Assembly: GCF_004210375.1 (NCBI RefSeq)
Contig: NC_134830.1
Location: 5,146,001-5,210,000 of the forward strand
DNA from: Tachypleus tridentatus
Taxonomy: Eukaryota; Arthropoda; Merostomata; Xiphosura; Limulidae
Direction: 5' to 3'
DNA length: 64,000 nucleotides
The notes beneath the pieces were generated by a model that saw nothing but the letters and a program-made list of their open reading frames with translations, was not told where the DNA came from and did no database searches. Position 1 is the stretch's first letter. Every line of letters begins with the position of its first letter. Below, piece by piece: positions 36,399 through 48,620 of the stretch. The position numbers were made by a program, and so were the translations under genes.

Positions 36399-36654
36399 GT
36401 TTATTTACATTCAACGCGCTGGCGTTGGCGGTTTGTTTGGCAACTATTACGTCACAGTACTTTTCCTAGCGGCAAACGTAAAAACTAAAACGTTCGGATT
36501 GCGGCTCGGAAAGGGCTCTTTCTGCACCAAGTTCTACGTTTCATTTATTAGCATATATTTTTTATAAAAAATGTGAACCTGCAAAATTAATCAGTATGAG
36601 TAGTTCTTTTGACAGCAAAGTTTTGTTTTTTCTTTAAAATTCACCTTTAAAACG

Positions 36655-36772
36655 TTTCAGATGTGTTAGAGCAAAGCCAGATTCGGCTATCTGCTGTGTT
36701 CACGGGACAGAATCGAATCATGAATCTTAGCATTGTAAGTCTGTAACTTTCCGCTGTCACACCAGGGGAGGA
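36655..36772 (-). mobile_element. SINE family 2, diverged
   Basis: GAGCAAAGCCAGATTCGGCT and the head GAATCGAATCATGAATCTTAG, with ACCAGGGGAGG at the end, mark an old copy immediately right of the THAP element. A shorter fragment with a similar head lies at 34145-34205. Confidence 0.65.
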
Positions 36773-37014
36773 CTAATTTACAATACAATACAAATACTGA
36801 CCACTTCGTCACACCTTTTTTATGTGATTTAGATGCTGTGTGAAATTTCATTTTAGGGTGTTTTTTTTTAACACAGCAAATAAGGAATCCAGAAAGTATT
36901 TCGACGGAAGGCACACAGTTTGTATATATAAAGTTATTTTTATTTTTAAATACACTGCGTACAAATTCTCATAATGTTTGTAACTTCTTAAACGCCACAC
37001 AGTGCCATGTCTGT

Positions 37015-37080
37015 GAACTAAAATGCTAGAAACCGGACACAGATAGCCATTCTCTAGCTTTGTGCTCAACTACGAACGAA
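37015..37080 (-). mobile_element. SINE family 3 fragment
   Basis: GGACACAGATAGCCATTCTC, then TAGCTTTGTGCTCAAC, is the body end of family 3 only. Similar fragments lie at 49860-49930 and 49975-50030. Confidence 0.55.
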
Positions 37081-37337
37081 CAAACTGCTTAAAAATATTT
37101 AATAATTAATTTGTCTTTATTCAGAACTTGATTTCCTAATGCGTGTACATTTTATCAACTGAGCCATAAACTAGAGAAGTTCGTTTTACCAAAATTGCCG
37201 GTTAAAAGAAAGAAAGCCTTTTTAAATTCGCATTTAATTCGTTAAATATAGATCTGCCTGAAACAAAACAAACATAAATCACGTCCCATAGTTATATATG
37301 TATAACTTTGAAAATCTAATCTCTCATTAAAGATTAC

Positions 37338-37667
37338 GTTTGTTTTGACTTTAGCGCAAAGCTACACGAGAGCTATCTGCGCTAGCCCTCTCTAATTTAG
37401 CAGTGTAGGACTAGAGAAAAAGCAGCTAGTCATCAACACCCACCGCAAACTCTTGGGCTACACCAAACATGCTCGCCTTTTCAGCTGTGGGGGCGTTATA
37501 GTGTAATGGTAAAAAAAACTCTTCTTTGGTAAAAGAGTAGCCCAAGAGTTGGCGGTTGGTAGTGAAGACTAGCTGCCTTCCCTCTAGTCTTACACTGCTA
37601 AATTAGGAACGACAAGCGCAGATAGCCTTCATGTAGCTTTGTGCGAAATTAAAAACAAACAAACATT
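37338..37667. mobile_element. SINE family 1, two copies in inverted orientation
   Basis: A minus-oriented partial copy (37338-37463) is followed by a plus-oriented one (37464-37667). The bodies CGCAAAGCTACACGAGAGC and GTAGCTTTGTGCG mark both ends, so the pair can fold into a long hairpin. The tRNA-like heads are lost at the junction. Confidence 0.8.
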
Positions 37668-37854
37668 TCGCTATTCTAACAGCAAGGGCTGTTCAGGAAG
37701 ATCTATAGGCTTAAAAACACTACTGATGTTATATGGTAAAACCAACGTTGTTACAACTTACTTATATTTAATTTCAGAATTATACAATTATATTTTTTTT
37801 TCCACAGTTTTAACGAAAAGCTCTTTTTCGCTTGTTAAAATAACTCATTTGACG

Positions 37855-40800
37855 TAACAATGTCGAGTTGGAGATTGTACTAAAACATTGGATAACGTAA
37901 CAATGTCGAGTTGGAGATTGTACTAAAACATTGGATAACGTAACAATATCGAGTTGGAGATTGTACTAAAACATTAGATAACGTAACAATGTCGAGTTGG
38001 AGATTGTACTAAAACATTGGATAACGTAACAATGTCGAGTTGGAGATTGTACTAAAACATTGGATAACGTAACAATGTCGAGTTGTAGATTATACTAAAA
38101 CATTGGATAACGTAACAATGTCGAGTTGGAGATTGTACTAAAACATTAGATAACGTAACAATGTCGAGTTGGAGATTGTACTAAAACATTGGATAACGTA
38201 ACAATGTCGAGTTGGAGATTGTACTAAAACGTTGGATAACGTAACAATGTCGAGTTGGAGATTGTACTAAAACATTAGATAACGTAACAATGTCGAGTTG
38301 GAGATTGTACTAAAACATTGGATAACGTAACAATGTCGAGTTGGAGATTGTACTAAAACATTGGAAACGTAACAATGTCGAGTTGGAGATTGTACTAAAA
38401 CATTGGATAACGTAACAATGTCGAGTTGGAAATTGTACTAAAACATTGGAAACGTAACAATGTCGAGTTGGAGATTGTACTAAAACGTTGGATAACGTAA
38501 CAATGTCGAGTTGGAGATTGTACTAAAACGTTGGATAGCGTAACAATGTCGAGTTGGAGATTGTACTAAAACATTGGATAACGTAACAATGTCGAGTTGG
38601 AGATTGTACTAAAACATTGGATAACGTAACAATGTCGAGTTGGAGATTGTACTAAAACATTGGATAACGTAACAATGTCGAGTTGGAGATTGTACTAAAA
38701 CATTGGATAACGTAACAATGTCGAGTTGGAGATTGTACTAAGACGTTGGATAACGTAACAATGTCGAGTTGGAGATTGTACTAAAACATTAGATAACGTA
38801 ACAATGTCGAGTTGGAGATTGTACTAAAACATTGGATAACGTAACAATATCGAGTTGGAGATTGTACTAAAACATTGGAAACGTAACAATCTCGAGTTGG
38901 AGATTGTACTAAAACATTGGATAACGTAACAATGTCGAGTTGTAGATTGTACTAAAACATTGGATAACGTAACAATGTCGAGTTGGAGATTGTACTAAAA
39001 CATTGGATAACGTAACAATGTCGAGTTGTAGATTGTACTAAAACATTAGATAACGTAACAATGTCGAGTTGTAGATTGTACTAAAACATTGGATAACGTA
39101 ACAATGTCGAGTTGGAGATTGTACTAAAACATTGGATAACGTAACAATGTCGAGTTGGAGATTGTACTAAAACATTGGATAACGTAACAATCTCGAGTTG
39201 GAGATTGTACTAAAACATTGGATAACGTAACAATGTCGAGTTGGAGATTGTACTAAAACATTGGATAACGTAACAATGTCGAGTTGGAGATTGTACTAAA
39301 ACATTGGATAACGTAACAATGTCGAGTTGGAGATTGTACTAAAACATTGGATAACGTAACAATGTCGAGTTGTAGATTGTACTAAAACATTAGATAACGT
39401 AACAATGTCGAGTTGGAGATTGTACTAAAACATTGGATAACGTAACAATGTCGAGTTGGAGATTGTACTAAAACATTGGATAACGTAACAATGTCGAGTT
39501 GGAGATTGTACTAAAACATTGGATAACGTAACAATGTCGAGTTGGAGATTGTACTAAAACATTGGATAACGTAACAATCTCGAGTTGGAGATTGTACTAA
39601 AACATTGGATAACGTAACAATGTCGAGTTGGAGATTGTACTAAAACATTGGATAACGTAACAATGTCGAGTTGAAGATTGTACTAAAACATTGGATAACG
39701 TAACAATGTCGAGTTGGAGATTGTACTAAAACATTGGATAACGTAACAATGTCGAGTTGGAGATTGTACTAAAACGTTGGATAACGTAACAATGTCGAGT
39801 TGGAGATTGTACTAAAACGTTGGATAACGTAACAATGTCGAGTTGGAGATTGTACTAAAACATTAGATAACGTAACAATGTCGAGTTGGAGATTGTACTA
39901 AAACATTAGATAACGTAACAATGTCGAGTTGGAGATTGTACTAAAACATTGGAAACGTAACAATGTCGAGTTGGAGATTGTACTAAAACATTGGATAACG
40001 TAACAATGTCGAGTTGGAGATTGTACTAAAACATTGGATAACGTAACAATGTCGAGTTGGAGATTGTACTAAAACATTGGATAACGTAACAATGTCGAGT
40101 TGTAGATTATACTAAAACATTGGATAACGTAACAATGTCGAGTTGGAGATTGTACTAAAACATTAGATAACGTAACAATGTCGAGTTGGAGATTGTACTA
40201 AAACATTGGATAACGTAACAATGTCGAGTTGGAGATTGTACTAAAACGTTGGATAACGTAACAATGTCGAGTTGGAGATTGTACTAAAACATTGGATAAC
40301 GTAACAATGTCGAGTTGGAGATTGTACTAAAACGTTGGATAACGTAACAATGTCGAGTTGGAGATTGTACTAAAACATTAGATAACGTAACAATGTCGAG
40401 TTGGAGATTGTACTAAAACATTGGAAACGTAACAATGTCGAGTTGGAGATTGTACTAAAACATTGGATAACGTAACAATGTCGAGTTGGAGATTGCACTA
40501 AAACATTGGATAACGTAACAATGTCGAGTTGGAGATTGGACTAAAACATTGGAAACGTAACAATGTCGAGTTGGAGATTGTACTAAAACATTGGATAACG
40601 TAACAATGTCGAGTTGGAGATTGTACTAAAACATTGAATAACGTAACAATGTCGGGTTGGAGATTGTACTAAGACGTTGGATAACGTAACAATGTCGAGT
40701 TGGAGATTGTACTAAAACATTAGATAACGTAACAATGTCGAGTTGTAGATTGTACTAAAACATTGGATAACGTAACAATGTCGAGTTGGAGATTGTACTA

Positions 40801-41907
40801 AAACATTGGATAACGTAACAATGTCGAGTTGAAGATTGTACTAAAACATTGGATAACGTAACAATGTTGAGTTGGAGATTGTACTAAAACATTGGATAAC
40901 GTAACAATGTCGAGTTGGAGCTAAAACATTGGATAACGTAACAATGTCGAGTTGTAGATTGTACTAAAACATTGGATAACGTAACAATGTCGAGTTGGAG
41001 ATTGTACTAAAACATTGGATAACGTAACAATGTCGAGTTGGATATTGTACTAAAACATTGGATAACGTAACAATGTCGAGTTGGAGATTGTACTAAAACA
41101 TTGGATAACGTAACAATGTCGAGTTGGAGATTGTACTAAAACATTGGATAACGTAACAATATCGAGTTAGAGATTGTACTAAAACATTGGAAACGTAACA
41201 ATGTCGAGTTGGAGATTGTACTAAAACATTGGATAACGTAACAATGTCGAGTTGGAGATTGTACTAAAACGTTGGATAACGTAACAATGTCGAGTTGGAT
41301 ATTGTACTAAAACATTAGATAACGTAACAATGTCGAGTTGGAGATTGTACTAAAACATTGGATAACGTAACAATGTCGAGTTGGAGATTGTACTAAAACA
41401 TTGGATAACGTAAGAATGTCGAGTTGGAGATTGTACTAAAACATTGGATAACGTAACAATGTCGAGTTGGAGATTGTACTAAAACATTGGAAACGTAACA
41501 ATGTCGAGTTGGAGATTGTACTAAAACGTTGGATAACGTAACAATGTCGAGTTGGAGATTGTACTAAAACATTGGAAACGTAACAATGTCGAGTTGGAGA
41601 TTGTACTAAAACATTGGAAACGTAACAATGTCGAGTTGGAGATTGTACTAAAACATTGGAAACGTAACAATGTCGAGTTGGAGATTGTACTAAAACATTG
41701 GATAACGTAACAATGTCGAGTTGGAGATTGTACTAAAACATTGGATAACGTAACAATGTCGAGTTGGAGATTGTACTAAAACATTGGAAACGTAACAATG
41801 TCGAGTTGGAGATTGTACTAAAACATTGGATAACGTAACAATGTCGAGTTGGAGATTGCACTAAAACATTGGAAACGTAACAATGTCGAGTTGGAGATTG
41901 TACTAAA
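37855..41907. repeat. Minisatellite, 43-bp unit, about 94 copies
   Basis: Unit GATAACGTAACAATGTCGAG plus TTGGAGATTGTACTAAAACA and TTG; common variants lack two bases (GGAAACG) or have GTTGG for ATTGG. Very homogeneous. TOGARAM intron 34853-43000. Confidence 0.98.
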
Positions 41908-42205
41908 GAACTGGATGACTCCAATAATGTTTTTCGTATTGTAATAACAATGTGGTGGATATCAAGTAAAATAATAGAAGTTTCAGTTCTTAATTAATAA
42001 ACGTATTAAAATAACCAGAAACGAAAATATTTTTGTTAAATATAGTAAAACAATGAAAACTTTAATTATATTTCTCAATAATAAAACTACACACTTCTGA
42101 TTTGCAAGAAGTATTAAAATAATGCAAAAACCAATTCTAATTAATTAAATAAAATAAAACAAAAAATAATTAATTTGTCCTTAAACGTACGAAAAGAATT
42201 AGGTT

Positions 42206-42445
42206 CTGGCAAGGTCTAGTGGTTAAGGCGTTCATATTAAAATTTGCGAGCCACGGGATCAAATCCCGTCGCAAAACATATTCGCTCGTTCAGCCGTTTG
42301 GGCGTTACAAAGTAACGAACATTCCCACTATTCGTTGGTGAAGAATGTCTCAAGAGTTGGCGATGGTTGGTGTTGACTAGTTACCTTCAATTCAAGGCTA
42401 GGGATGTCTAGTGCAGAGAGTTATCGAGCAGTTTTATTAGAAATC
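42206..42445 (+). mobile_element. SINE family 1, diverged, plus orientation
   Basis: The tRNA-like head GGTCTAGTGGTTAAGGCG, B-box-like GGGATCAAATCCC and a diverged body (AGAGTTGGCGATGG) identify it. It is older than the other copies by mismatch level. Confidence 0.75.
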
Positions 42446-42734
42446 AAACAGAGAAATAAAATAATTAACTGAGTTTGACGTATGGCATTAGTATTTGACA
42501 TATTATATCTTTAACACTACATATCTCTATCTAGTTCAGTAGAGATTTTCAAGTATTAGAAGAGTTTATAAACATTATGTTTCAACCACATCATGTTAGC
42601 CACCTCGACTGTCAACGATGCCAAAATGATGGCAGAGCACAATTTACATACAATGTGTCGTTTAACAACTCGTTATCTGTTAAACGTATTAAGAAACCTT
42701 AACTTACACTAACGACTGTTTTCTGTATTAGAAT

Positions 42735-42890
42735 TGATTTGATTAGAGGGAAGGCAGCCTATCAACAGCCCGAATAGCGGTATTTCACAGTCAAAGAGAG
42801 CATTTATGGCGCCAAATTACAGGTGTTTTTATGAACCAACGGGACGTGAATCTTAATTCTCGTATTAATACCCGGGCACCTGACAATCAA
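42735..42890. mobile_element. Decayed SINE-like fragment
   Basis: AGAGGGAAGGCAGCC and GTATTAATACCCGGGCAC-type sequence are weak remnants of family 1. Confidence is low because only about 20 bp match well. Confidence 0.35.
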
Positions 42891-43000
42891 ACCAAAACGA
42901 AGGGAAGGTATATAAAAAAACAAATTTTGAGTATACAGTTTTTAACCTTCTAAAATAACTATTATGCACACGATGACAATATTATCTCTAATATACTTAC

Positions 43001-43061
43001 GATACTTTGGTTCGTGTTCTAGAGGCTCGTCGTGAACTTGATACAACATGAGGACTCGTGG
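43001..43061 (-). CDS. TOGARAM: TOGARAM-like micro-exon, Ser/Arg-rich
   Basis: Acceptor TATTTCAAG before 43061, donor GTAAGTAT after 43001; 61 nt, phase 1 in and phase 2 out. It encodes TSPHVVSSSRRASRTRTKV plus a split Ser. Both phases fit its neighbours exactly (A plus CC before; TC plus G after) and the donor is a full consensus, which is the main support for so short an exon. Confidence 0.65.
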
Positions 43062-43094
43062 CTTGAAATAACGAACATATCAGATTTAGTTTTT

Positions 43095-43722
43095 AATGGT
43101 AGAAAACAAAGTTAAACTTACAAAGTACAGTTAAAAACAAAGTTAAACTTACAAAGTACAGTAAAAAACAAAGTTAAACTTACAAAGTACAGTAACAAAC
43201 AAATTAAATCTTACAAAGTACAGTAAAAACAAATTTAAACTTACAAAGAAAGGTAGAAAACAAATTAAATCTTACAAAGAAAGATAGAAACAAATTTAAA
43301 CTTACAAAGAAAGACAAAAAACATTAAATCTTAAAAGAAAGGTAGAAAACAAATTAAATCTTACAAAGAAAGATTAAAAACAAATTTAAACTTACAAAGA
43401 AAGGCAAAAAACATTAAATCTTAAAAAGAAAGGTAGAAAACAAATTAAATCTTACAAAGAAAGATTAAAAACAAATTTAAACTTACAAAGTACAGTAAAA
43501 AACAAAGTTAAACTTACAAAGAAAGGTAGAAAACAAATTAAATCTTACAAAGAAAGATAGAAACAAATTTAAACTTACAAAGAAAGGTAGAAAACAAATT
43601 AAATCTTACAAAGAAAGATAGAAACAAATTTAAACTTACAAAGAAAGGTAGAAAACAAATTTAAACTTACAAAGAAAGATAGAAACAAATTCAAACTTAG
43701 AAAGAAAGGTAGAAAACAAACT
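43095..43722. repeat. Minisatellite, about 30-bp unit, about 20 copies, abutting a splice donor
   Basis: Units alternate AAACAAATTAAATCTTACAA and AAACAAATTTAAACTTACAA with AGAAAGGTAG. On the gene strand each contains GTAAGTTTAA or GTAAGATTTA. The array begins at the real donor of exon 44080-43732. Confidence 0.93.
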
Positions 43723-43731
43723 TAAACTCAC

Positions 43732-44080
43732 TATCAGATGATAAAAAGTTATTTGATTTAGGTGCTTCCGGCTGCTTTTGTGAGGACAAAATTTCTTTTA
43801 AACTATTGTGTCTCTTTACTTTGCATTCGTTTTCAACATCCGGTTTGCTACCTTCACTCTGAGTCCTTGTGATGATGATACTAGCTTCACCTATTTCTTC
43901 TTTGCTTTTGGGCGTCGCTTGATGATCTCCTTCTTGTTTGTGTTCCAAACGTTGTTGTCGGTTCCTTTGTTTCGTTTGACTTCTTTTCCCTACTTCTTTG
44001 GTGACTTCCTGTTGGCGCTTGAACAGTTTGTCTCTAGTGATCCTTGAAATTGAGATACCTAGCTGTTCATTGTTTTCACT
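43732..44080 (-). CDS. TOGARAM: TOGARAM-like linker exon 3 (basic, coiled-coil-like)
   Basis: Acceptor TTTCTAACAG before 44080, donor GTGAGT after 43732; 349 nt, phase 0 in and phase 1 out. It encodes SENNEQLGISISRITRDKLF, then a long charged stretch rich in Lys, Gln, Arg and Glu (KRQQEVTKEVGKRSQ, QRNRQQRLEHKQ) that may form a helix, followed by an acidic/Ser-rich tail ending NNFLSSD. No named domain. The donor is the first member of a tandem array whose units carry similar GTAAGTTTAA sequences (43095-43722). Confidence 0.78.
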
Positions 44081-44852
44081 CTGTTAGAAATACGTAAAAT
44101 ATTGTTAGACATAACCAGTCTGGATAAGCGATTCTTAAGACCAGTTAAAACTATTAATATTCTAAAGTTGTTTATTCAGATCGTACTTGAATGTGCCACT
44201 ACATGTGTACAGACATTTACGTACAACGTAACCACAAATTTTGGGAACAGTACTGAACATTATATGGGCGAACTGTATAACGTAGAGACACGCGGTTTGT
44301 TGCACGTGCAGGAATAATGTCTCTAGTTGTTTGCAGTCCTGACAGATGTTATTAACGAGTTACTCCAGTAAGACAGTGACCATCCACACTGGAGCCTTAA
44401 CATTCTCGAGTCATTGGATTGTGAGAGGATCCCTGACCAGTTGTCCCCTTAATTCTCTAGACGTTACGCCTGTGAATATTTTTTAGGATCTTCATAAGGG
44501 TCATAAGTTACGCCAGTAAGACTGAACTGTGTTAACGGTCAACGTATCCAAGAGGTCTTTTAAAAAGTTAAGCCTTTAACATTGCAAACTGCTCAGTAGG
44601 AAACTCTGTACAAACTGAGTAATTTATATGTAATTTCTGGAGTAATGCTAAACTGTAATAATTGTATGTTATAAAAAATAAAAAACCATCAAATGTGATT
44701 ACTGCACGAGCAACAGTGTGTCTCTTCGTAAAAAAGTTTTCCGGATATGTTTCTTCAAAAGTATTTCCAAGGTGCGGAGATGAAATGGATATATAAATCT
44801 TATAACCTGTGTATACCACTAGGTGGACCAAAGTATAACACACATATTCAGT

Positions 44853-45060
44853 AATAATACTACATTTGTTTTAATATATTACAGTAACTCACAACATTCA
44901 CGTGGATCAGGTCTCAACTCTCCTTCGGATCTTGTCAGTTATTTATAATAATACTAATACTAATTTATAATAATACTACATTTGTTTTAATATATTACAG
45001 TAACTCACAACATTCACTTGGTTCAGGTCTCAACTCTCCTTCAGGTCTTGTCAGTTCTTT
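44853..45060. repeat. Tandem duplication of about 108 bp, 2 copies
   Basis: ACTACATTTGTTTTAATATA through CTCCTTCGGATCTTGTCAG occurs twice (from about 44861 and 44969), at the left edge of the 32-bp array. Confidence 0.9.
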
Positions 45061-45079
45061 ATTGTTTGAATTTTTAATA

Positions 45080-48000
45080 GAAGTTCACAAGAACAGTAAC
45101 CATACTGTTATTTTACAAACAAGTACAGTGACCATACTGTTATTTCACACCCAAGAACAGTAACTATACTGTTATTTTACACCCAAGAACAGCAACTATG
45201 CCGTTATTTTACACAGAAGAACAGCAACAATACGGTTATTTTACACACAATAACAGTAACCATACTGTTATTTTACACTCAAGAACAGTAACTATACTGT
45301 TATTTTACACACAAGAACAGTAACCATACTGTTATTTTACACTCAAGAACAGTAACTATATTGTTATTTTCACACAAGAACAGTAACCATACTGTTATTT
45401 TACACTCAAGAACAGTAACCATACTGTTATTTTACACTCAAGAACAGTAACAATACCGTTATTTTACACACAATAACAGTAACTATACTATTATTTTACA
45501 CACAAGAACAGTAACAATACCGTTATTTTACACACAATAACAGTAACTATACTATTATTTTACACACAAGAACAGCAACAATACCGTTATTTTACACTCA
45601 AGAACAGTAACTATACTATTATTTTACACACAATAACAGTAACCATACTGTTATTTTACACTCAAGAACAGTAACTATACTATTATTTTACACACAATAA
45701 CAGTAACCATACTGTTATTTTACACTCAAGAACAGTAACCATACTGTTATTTTACACTCAAGAACAGTAACCATACTGTTATTTTACACTCAAGAACAGT
45801 AACCATACTGTTATTTTACAGACAAGAACAGTAACCATACTGTTATTTTACACACAAGAACAGTAACAATACCGTTATTTTACGCTCAAGAACTGTAACT
45901 ATACTATTATTTTACACACAAGAACAGTAACCATACTATTATTTTACACACAAGAACAGTAACCATACTGTTATTTTACACACAAGAAGAGTAACAATAC
46001 CGTTATTTTACACTCAAGAACAGTAACTATACTGTTATTTTACACTCAAGAACAGTAACTATACTATTATTTTACACAGAAGAACAGTAACAATACCGTT
46101 ATTTTACACTCAGGAACAGTAACTATACTATTATTTTACACACAAGAACAGTAACCATACTGTTATTTTACACTCAGGAACAGTAACACTGTTATTTTAC
46201 ACACAAGAACAGTAACACTGTTATTTTACACACAAGAACAGTAACAATACCGTTATTTTACACTCAAGAACAGTAACTATACTATTATTTTACACACAAG
46301 AACAGTAACCATACTGTTATTTTACACACAAGAACAGTAACACTGTTATTTTACACACAAGAACAGTAACAATACCGTTATTTTACACTCAAGAACAGTA
46401 ATTATACTATTATTTTACACACAAGAACAGTAACCATACTGTTATTTTACACACAAGAACAGTAACACTGTTATTTTACACACAAGAACAGTAACAATAC
46501 CGTTATTTTACACACAAGAACAGTAACCATACCGTTATTTTACACTCAAGAACAGTAACTATACTATTATTTTACACACAAGAACTGTAACTATACTATT
46601 ATTTTACACACAAGAACAGTAACCATACTATTATTTTACACACAAGAACAGTAACCATACTGTTATTTTACACACAAGAAGAGTAACAATACCGTTATTT
46701 TACACTCAAGAACAGTAACTATACTGTTATTTTACACTCAAGAACAGTAACTATACTATTATTTTACACAGAAGAACAGTAACAATACCGTTATTTTACA
46801 CTCAGGAACAGTAACTATACTATTATTTTACACACAAGAACAGTAACCATACTGTTATTTTACACTCAGGAACAGTAACACTGTTATTTTACACACAAGA
46901 ACAGTAACGCTGTTATTTTACACACAAGAACAGTAACAATACCGTTATTTTACACTCAAGAACAGTAACTATACTATTATTTTACACACAAGAACAGTAA
47001 CCATACTGTTATTTTACACACAAGAACAGTAACAATACCGTTATTTTACACTCAAGAACAGTAACTATACTATTATTTTACACACAAGAACAGTAACCAT
47101 ACTGTTATTTTACACACAAGAACAGTAACACTGTTATTTTACACACAAGAACAGTAACAATACCGTTATTTTACACACAAGAACAGTAACCATACCGTTA
47201 TTTTACACTCAAGAACAGTAACTATACTATTATTTTACACACAAGAACAGTAACTATACTATTATTTTACACACAAGAACAGTAACCATACTGTTATTTT
47301 ACACACAAGAACAGTAACACTGTTATTTTACACACAAGAACAGTAACAATACCGTTATTTTACACTCAAGAACAGTAACTATACTATTATTTTACACACA
47401 AGAACAGTAACCATACTGTTATTTTACACACAAGAACAGTAACACTGTTATTTTACACCTGGAACAGTAACAATACCGTTATTTTACACACAAGAACAGT
47501 AACCATACCGTTATTTTACACTCAAGAACAGTAACTATACTATTATTTTACACACAAGAACAGTAACTATACTATTATTTTACACACAAGAACAGTAACC
47601 ATACTGTTATTTTACACTCAGGAACAGTAACACTGTTATTTTACACACAAGAACAGTAACAATACCGTTATTTTACACTCAAGAACAGTAACTATACTGT
47701 TATTTTACACACAAGAACAGTAACTATACTATTATTTTACACTCAAGAACAGTAACAATACTGTTATTTTACACTCAAGAACAGTAACTATACTATTATT
47801 TTACACACAAGAACAGTAACCATACTGTTATTTTACACTCAAGAACAGTAACTATACTGTTATTTTACACACAAGAACAGTAACCATACTGTTATTTTAC
47901 ACTCAAGAACAGTAACTATACTGTTATTTTACACACAAGAACAGTAACCATACTGTTATTTTACACACAAGAACAGTAACCATACTGTTATTTTACACTC

Positions 48001-48620
48001 AAGAACAGCAACAATACTGTTATTTTACACCCAAGAACAGTACCCATACTGTTATTTTACACTCAAGAACAGTAACTATACTATTATTTTACACACAAGA
48101 ACAGCAACAATACCGTTATTTTACACTCAAGAACAGCAACAATACTGTTATTTTACACCCAAGAACAACAACTGCACCGTTATTTCACACACAACAGTAA
48201 CCATACTGTTATTTTACACCCAACAGCAACAATACTGTTATTTTACACCCAAGAACAGCAACAATACTGTTATTTTACACACAATAACAGTAACGATACT
48301 GTTATTTTACACTCAAGAACAGTAACCATACTGTTATTTTACACCCAAGAACAGCAACAATACTGTTATTTTACACCCAAGAACAGCAACAATACCGTTA
48401 TTTTACACACAAGAAGAACAATTACACCGTTATTTTACACCCAGAACAGCAACAATACCGTTATTTCACATACAAGGACAGTAACTATACTGTTATTTTA
48501 CACACAAGAACAGTAACCATGCTGTTATTTTACACACAAGAACAATTACACCGTTATTTCTCACACAAGAACACTAACTACACCGTTATCTTACGCCCAA
48601 GAAAAGTAACTACACCCAAA
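45080..48620. repeat. Minisatellite, 32-bp unit, about 108 copies, with internal dyad
   Basis: Unit AAGAACAGTAACCATACTGT plus TATTTTACACAC. ACAGTA and TACTGT are inverted 6-bp arms around 4 bp, so each unit can form a small hairpin. A block around 45890-46190 recurs about 692 bp later (46580-46880). The left and right edges are most diverged. TOGARAM intron. Confidence 0.97.

Larger units (their letters stand above)
35075..36458. mobile_element. Inverted-repeat-bounded element carrying a THAP ORF (candidate DNA transposon)
   Basis: TGACGTAATAGTTGCC plus CAAACAA... forms a perfect 22-bp repeat at 35079-35100, present in inverse orientation at 36433-36454. It extends outwards to 26 bp with one mismatch (35075-35100, 36433-36458). 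Both ORFs read inwards from the repeats. Weak resemblance continues outside (ATGAAAC at about 35001 and, inverted, near 36541), so true termini may lie up to 100 bp further out. I found no clear target-site duplication. The repeats contain a CRE-like TGACGTAA, so an alternative is two promoters sharing a regulatory duplicate. THAP content favours a P- or Kolobok-like element, internally deleted. Confidence 0.5.
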
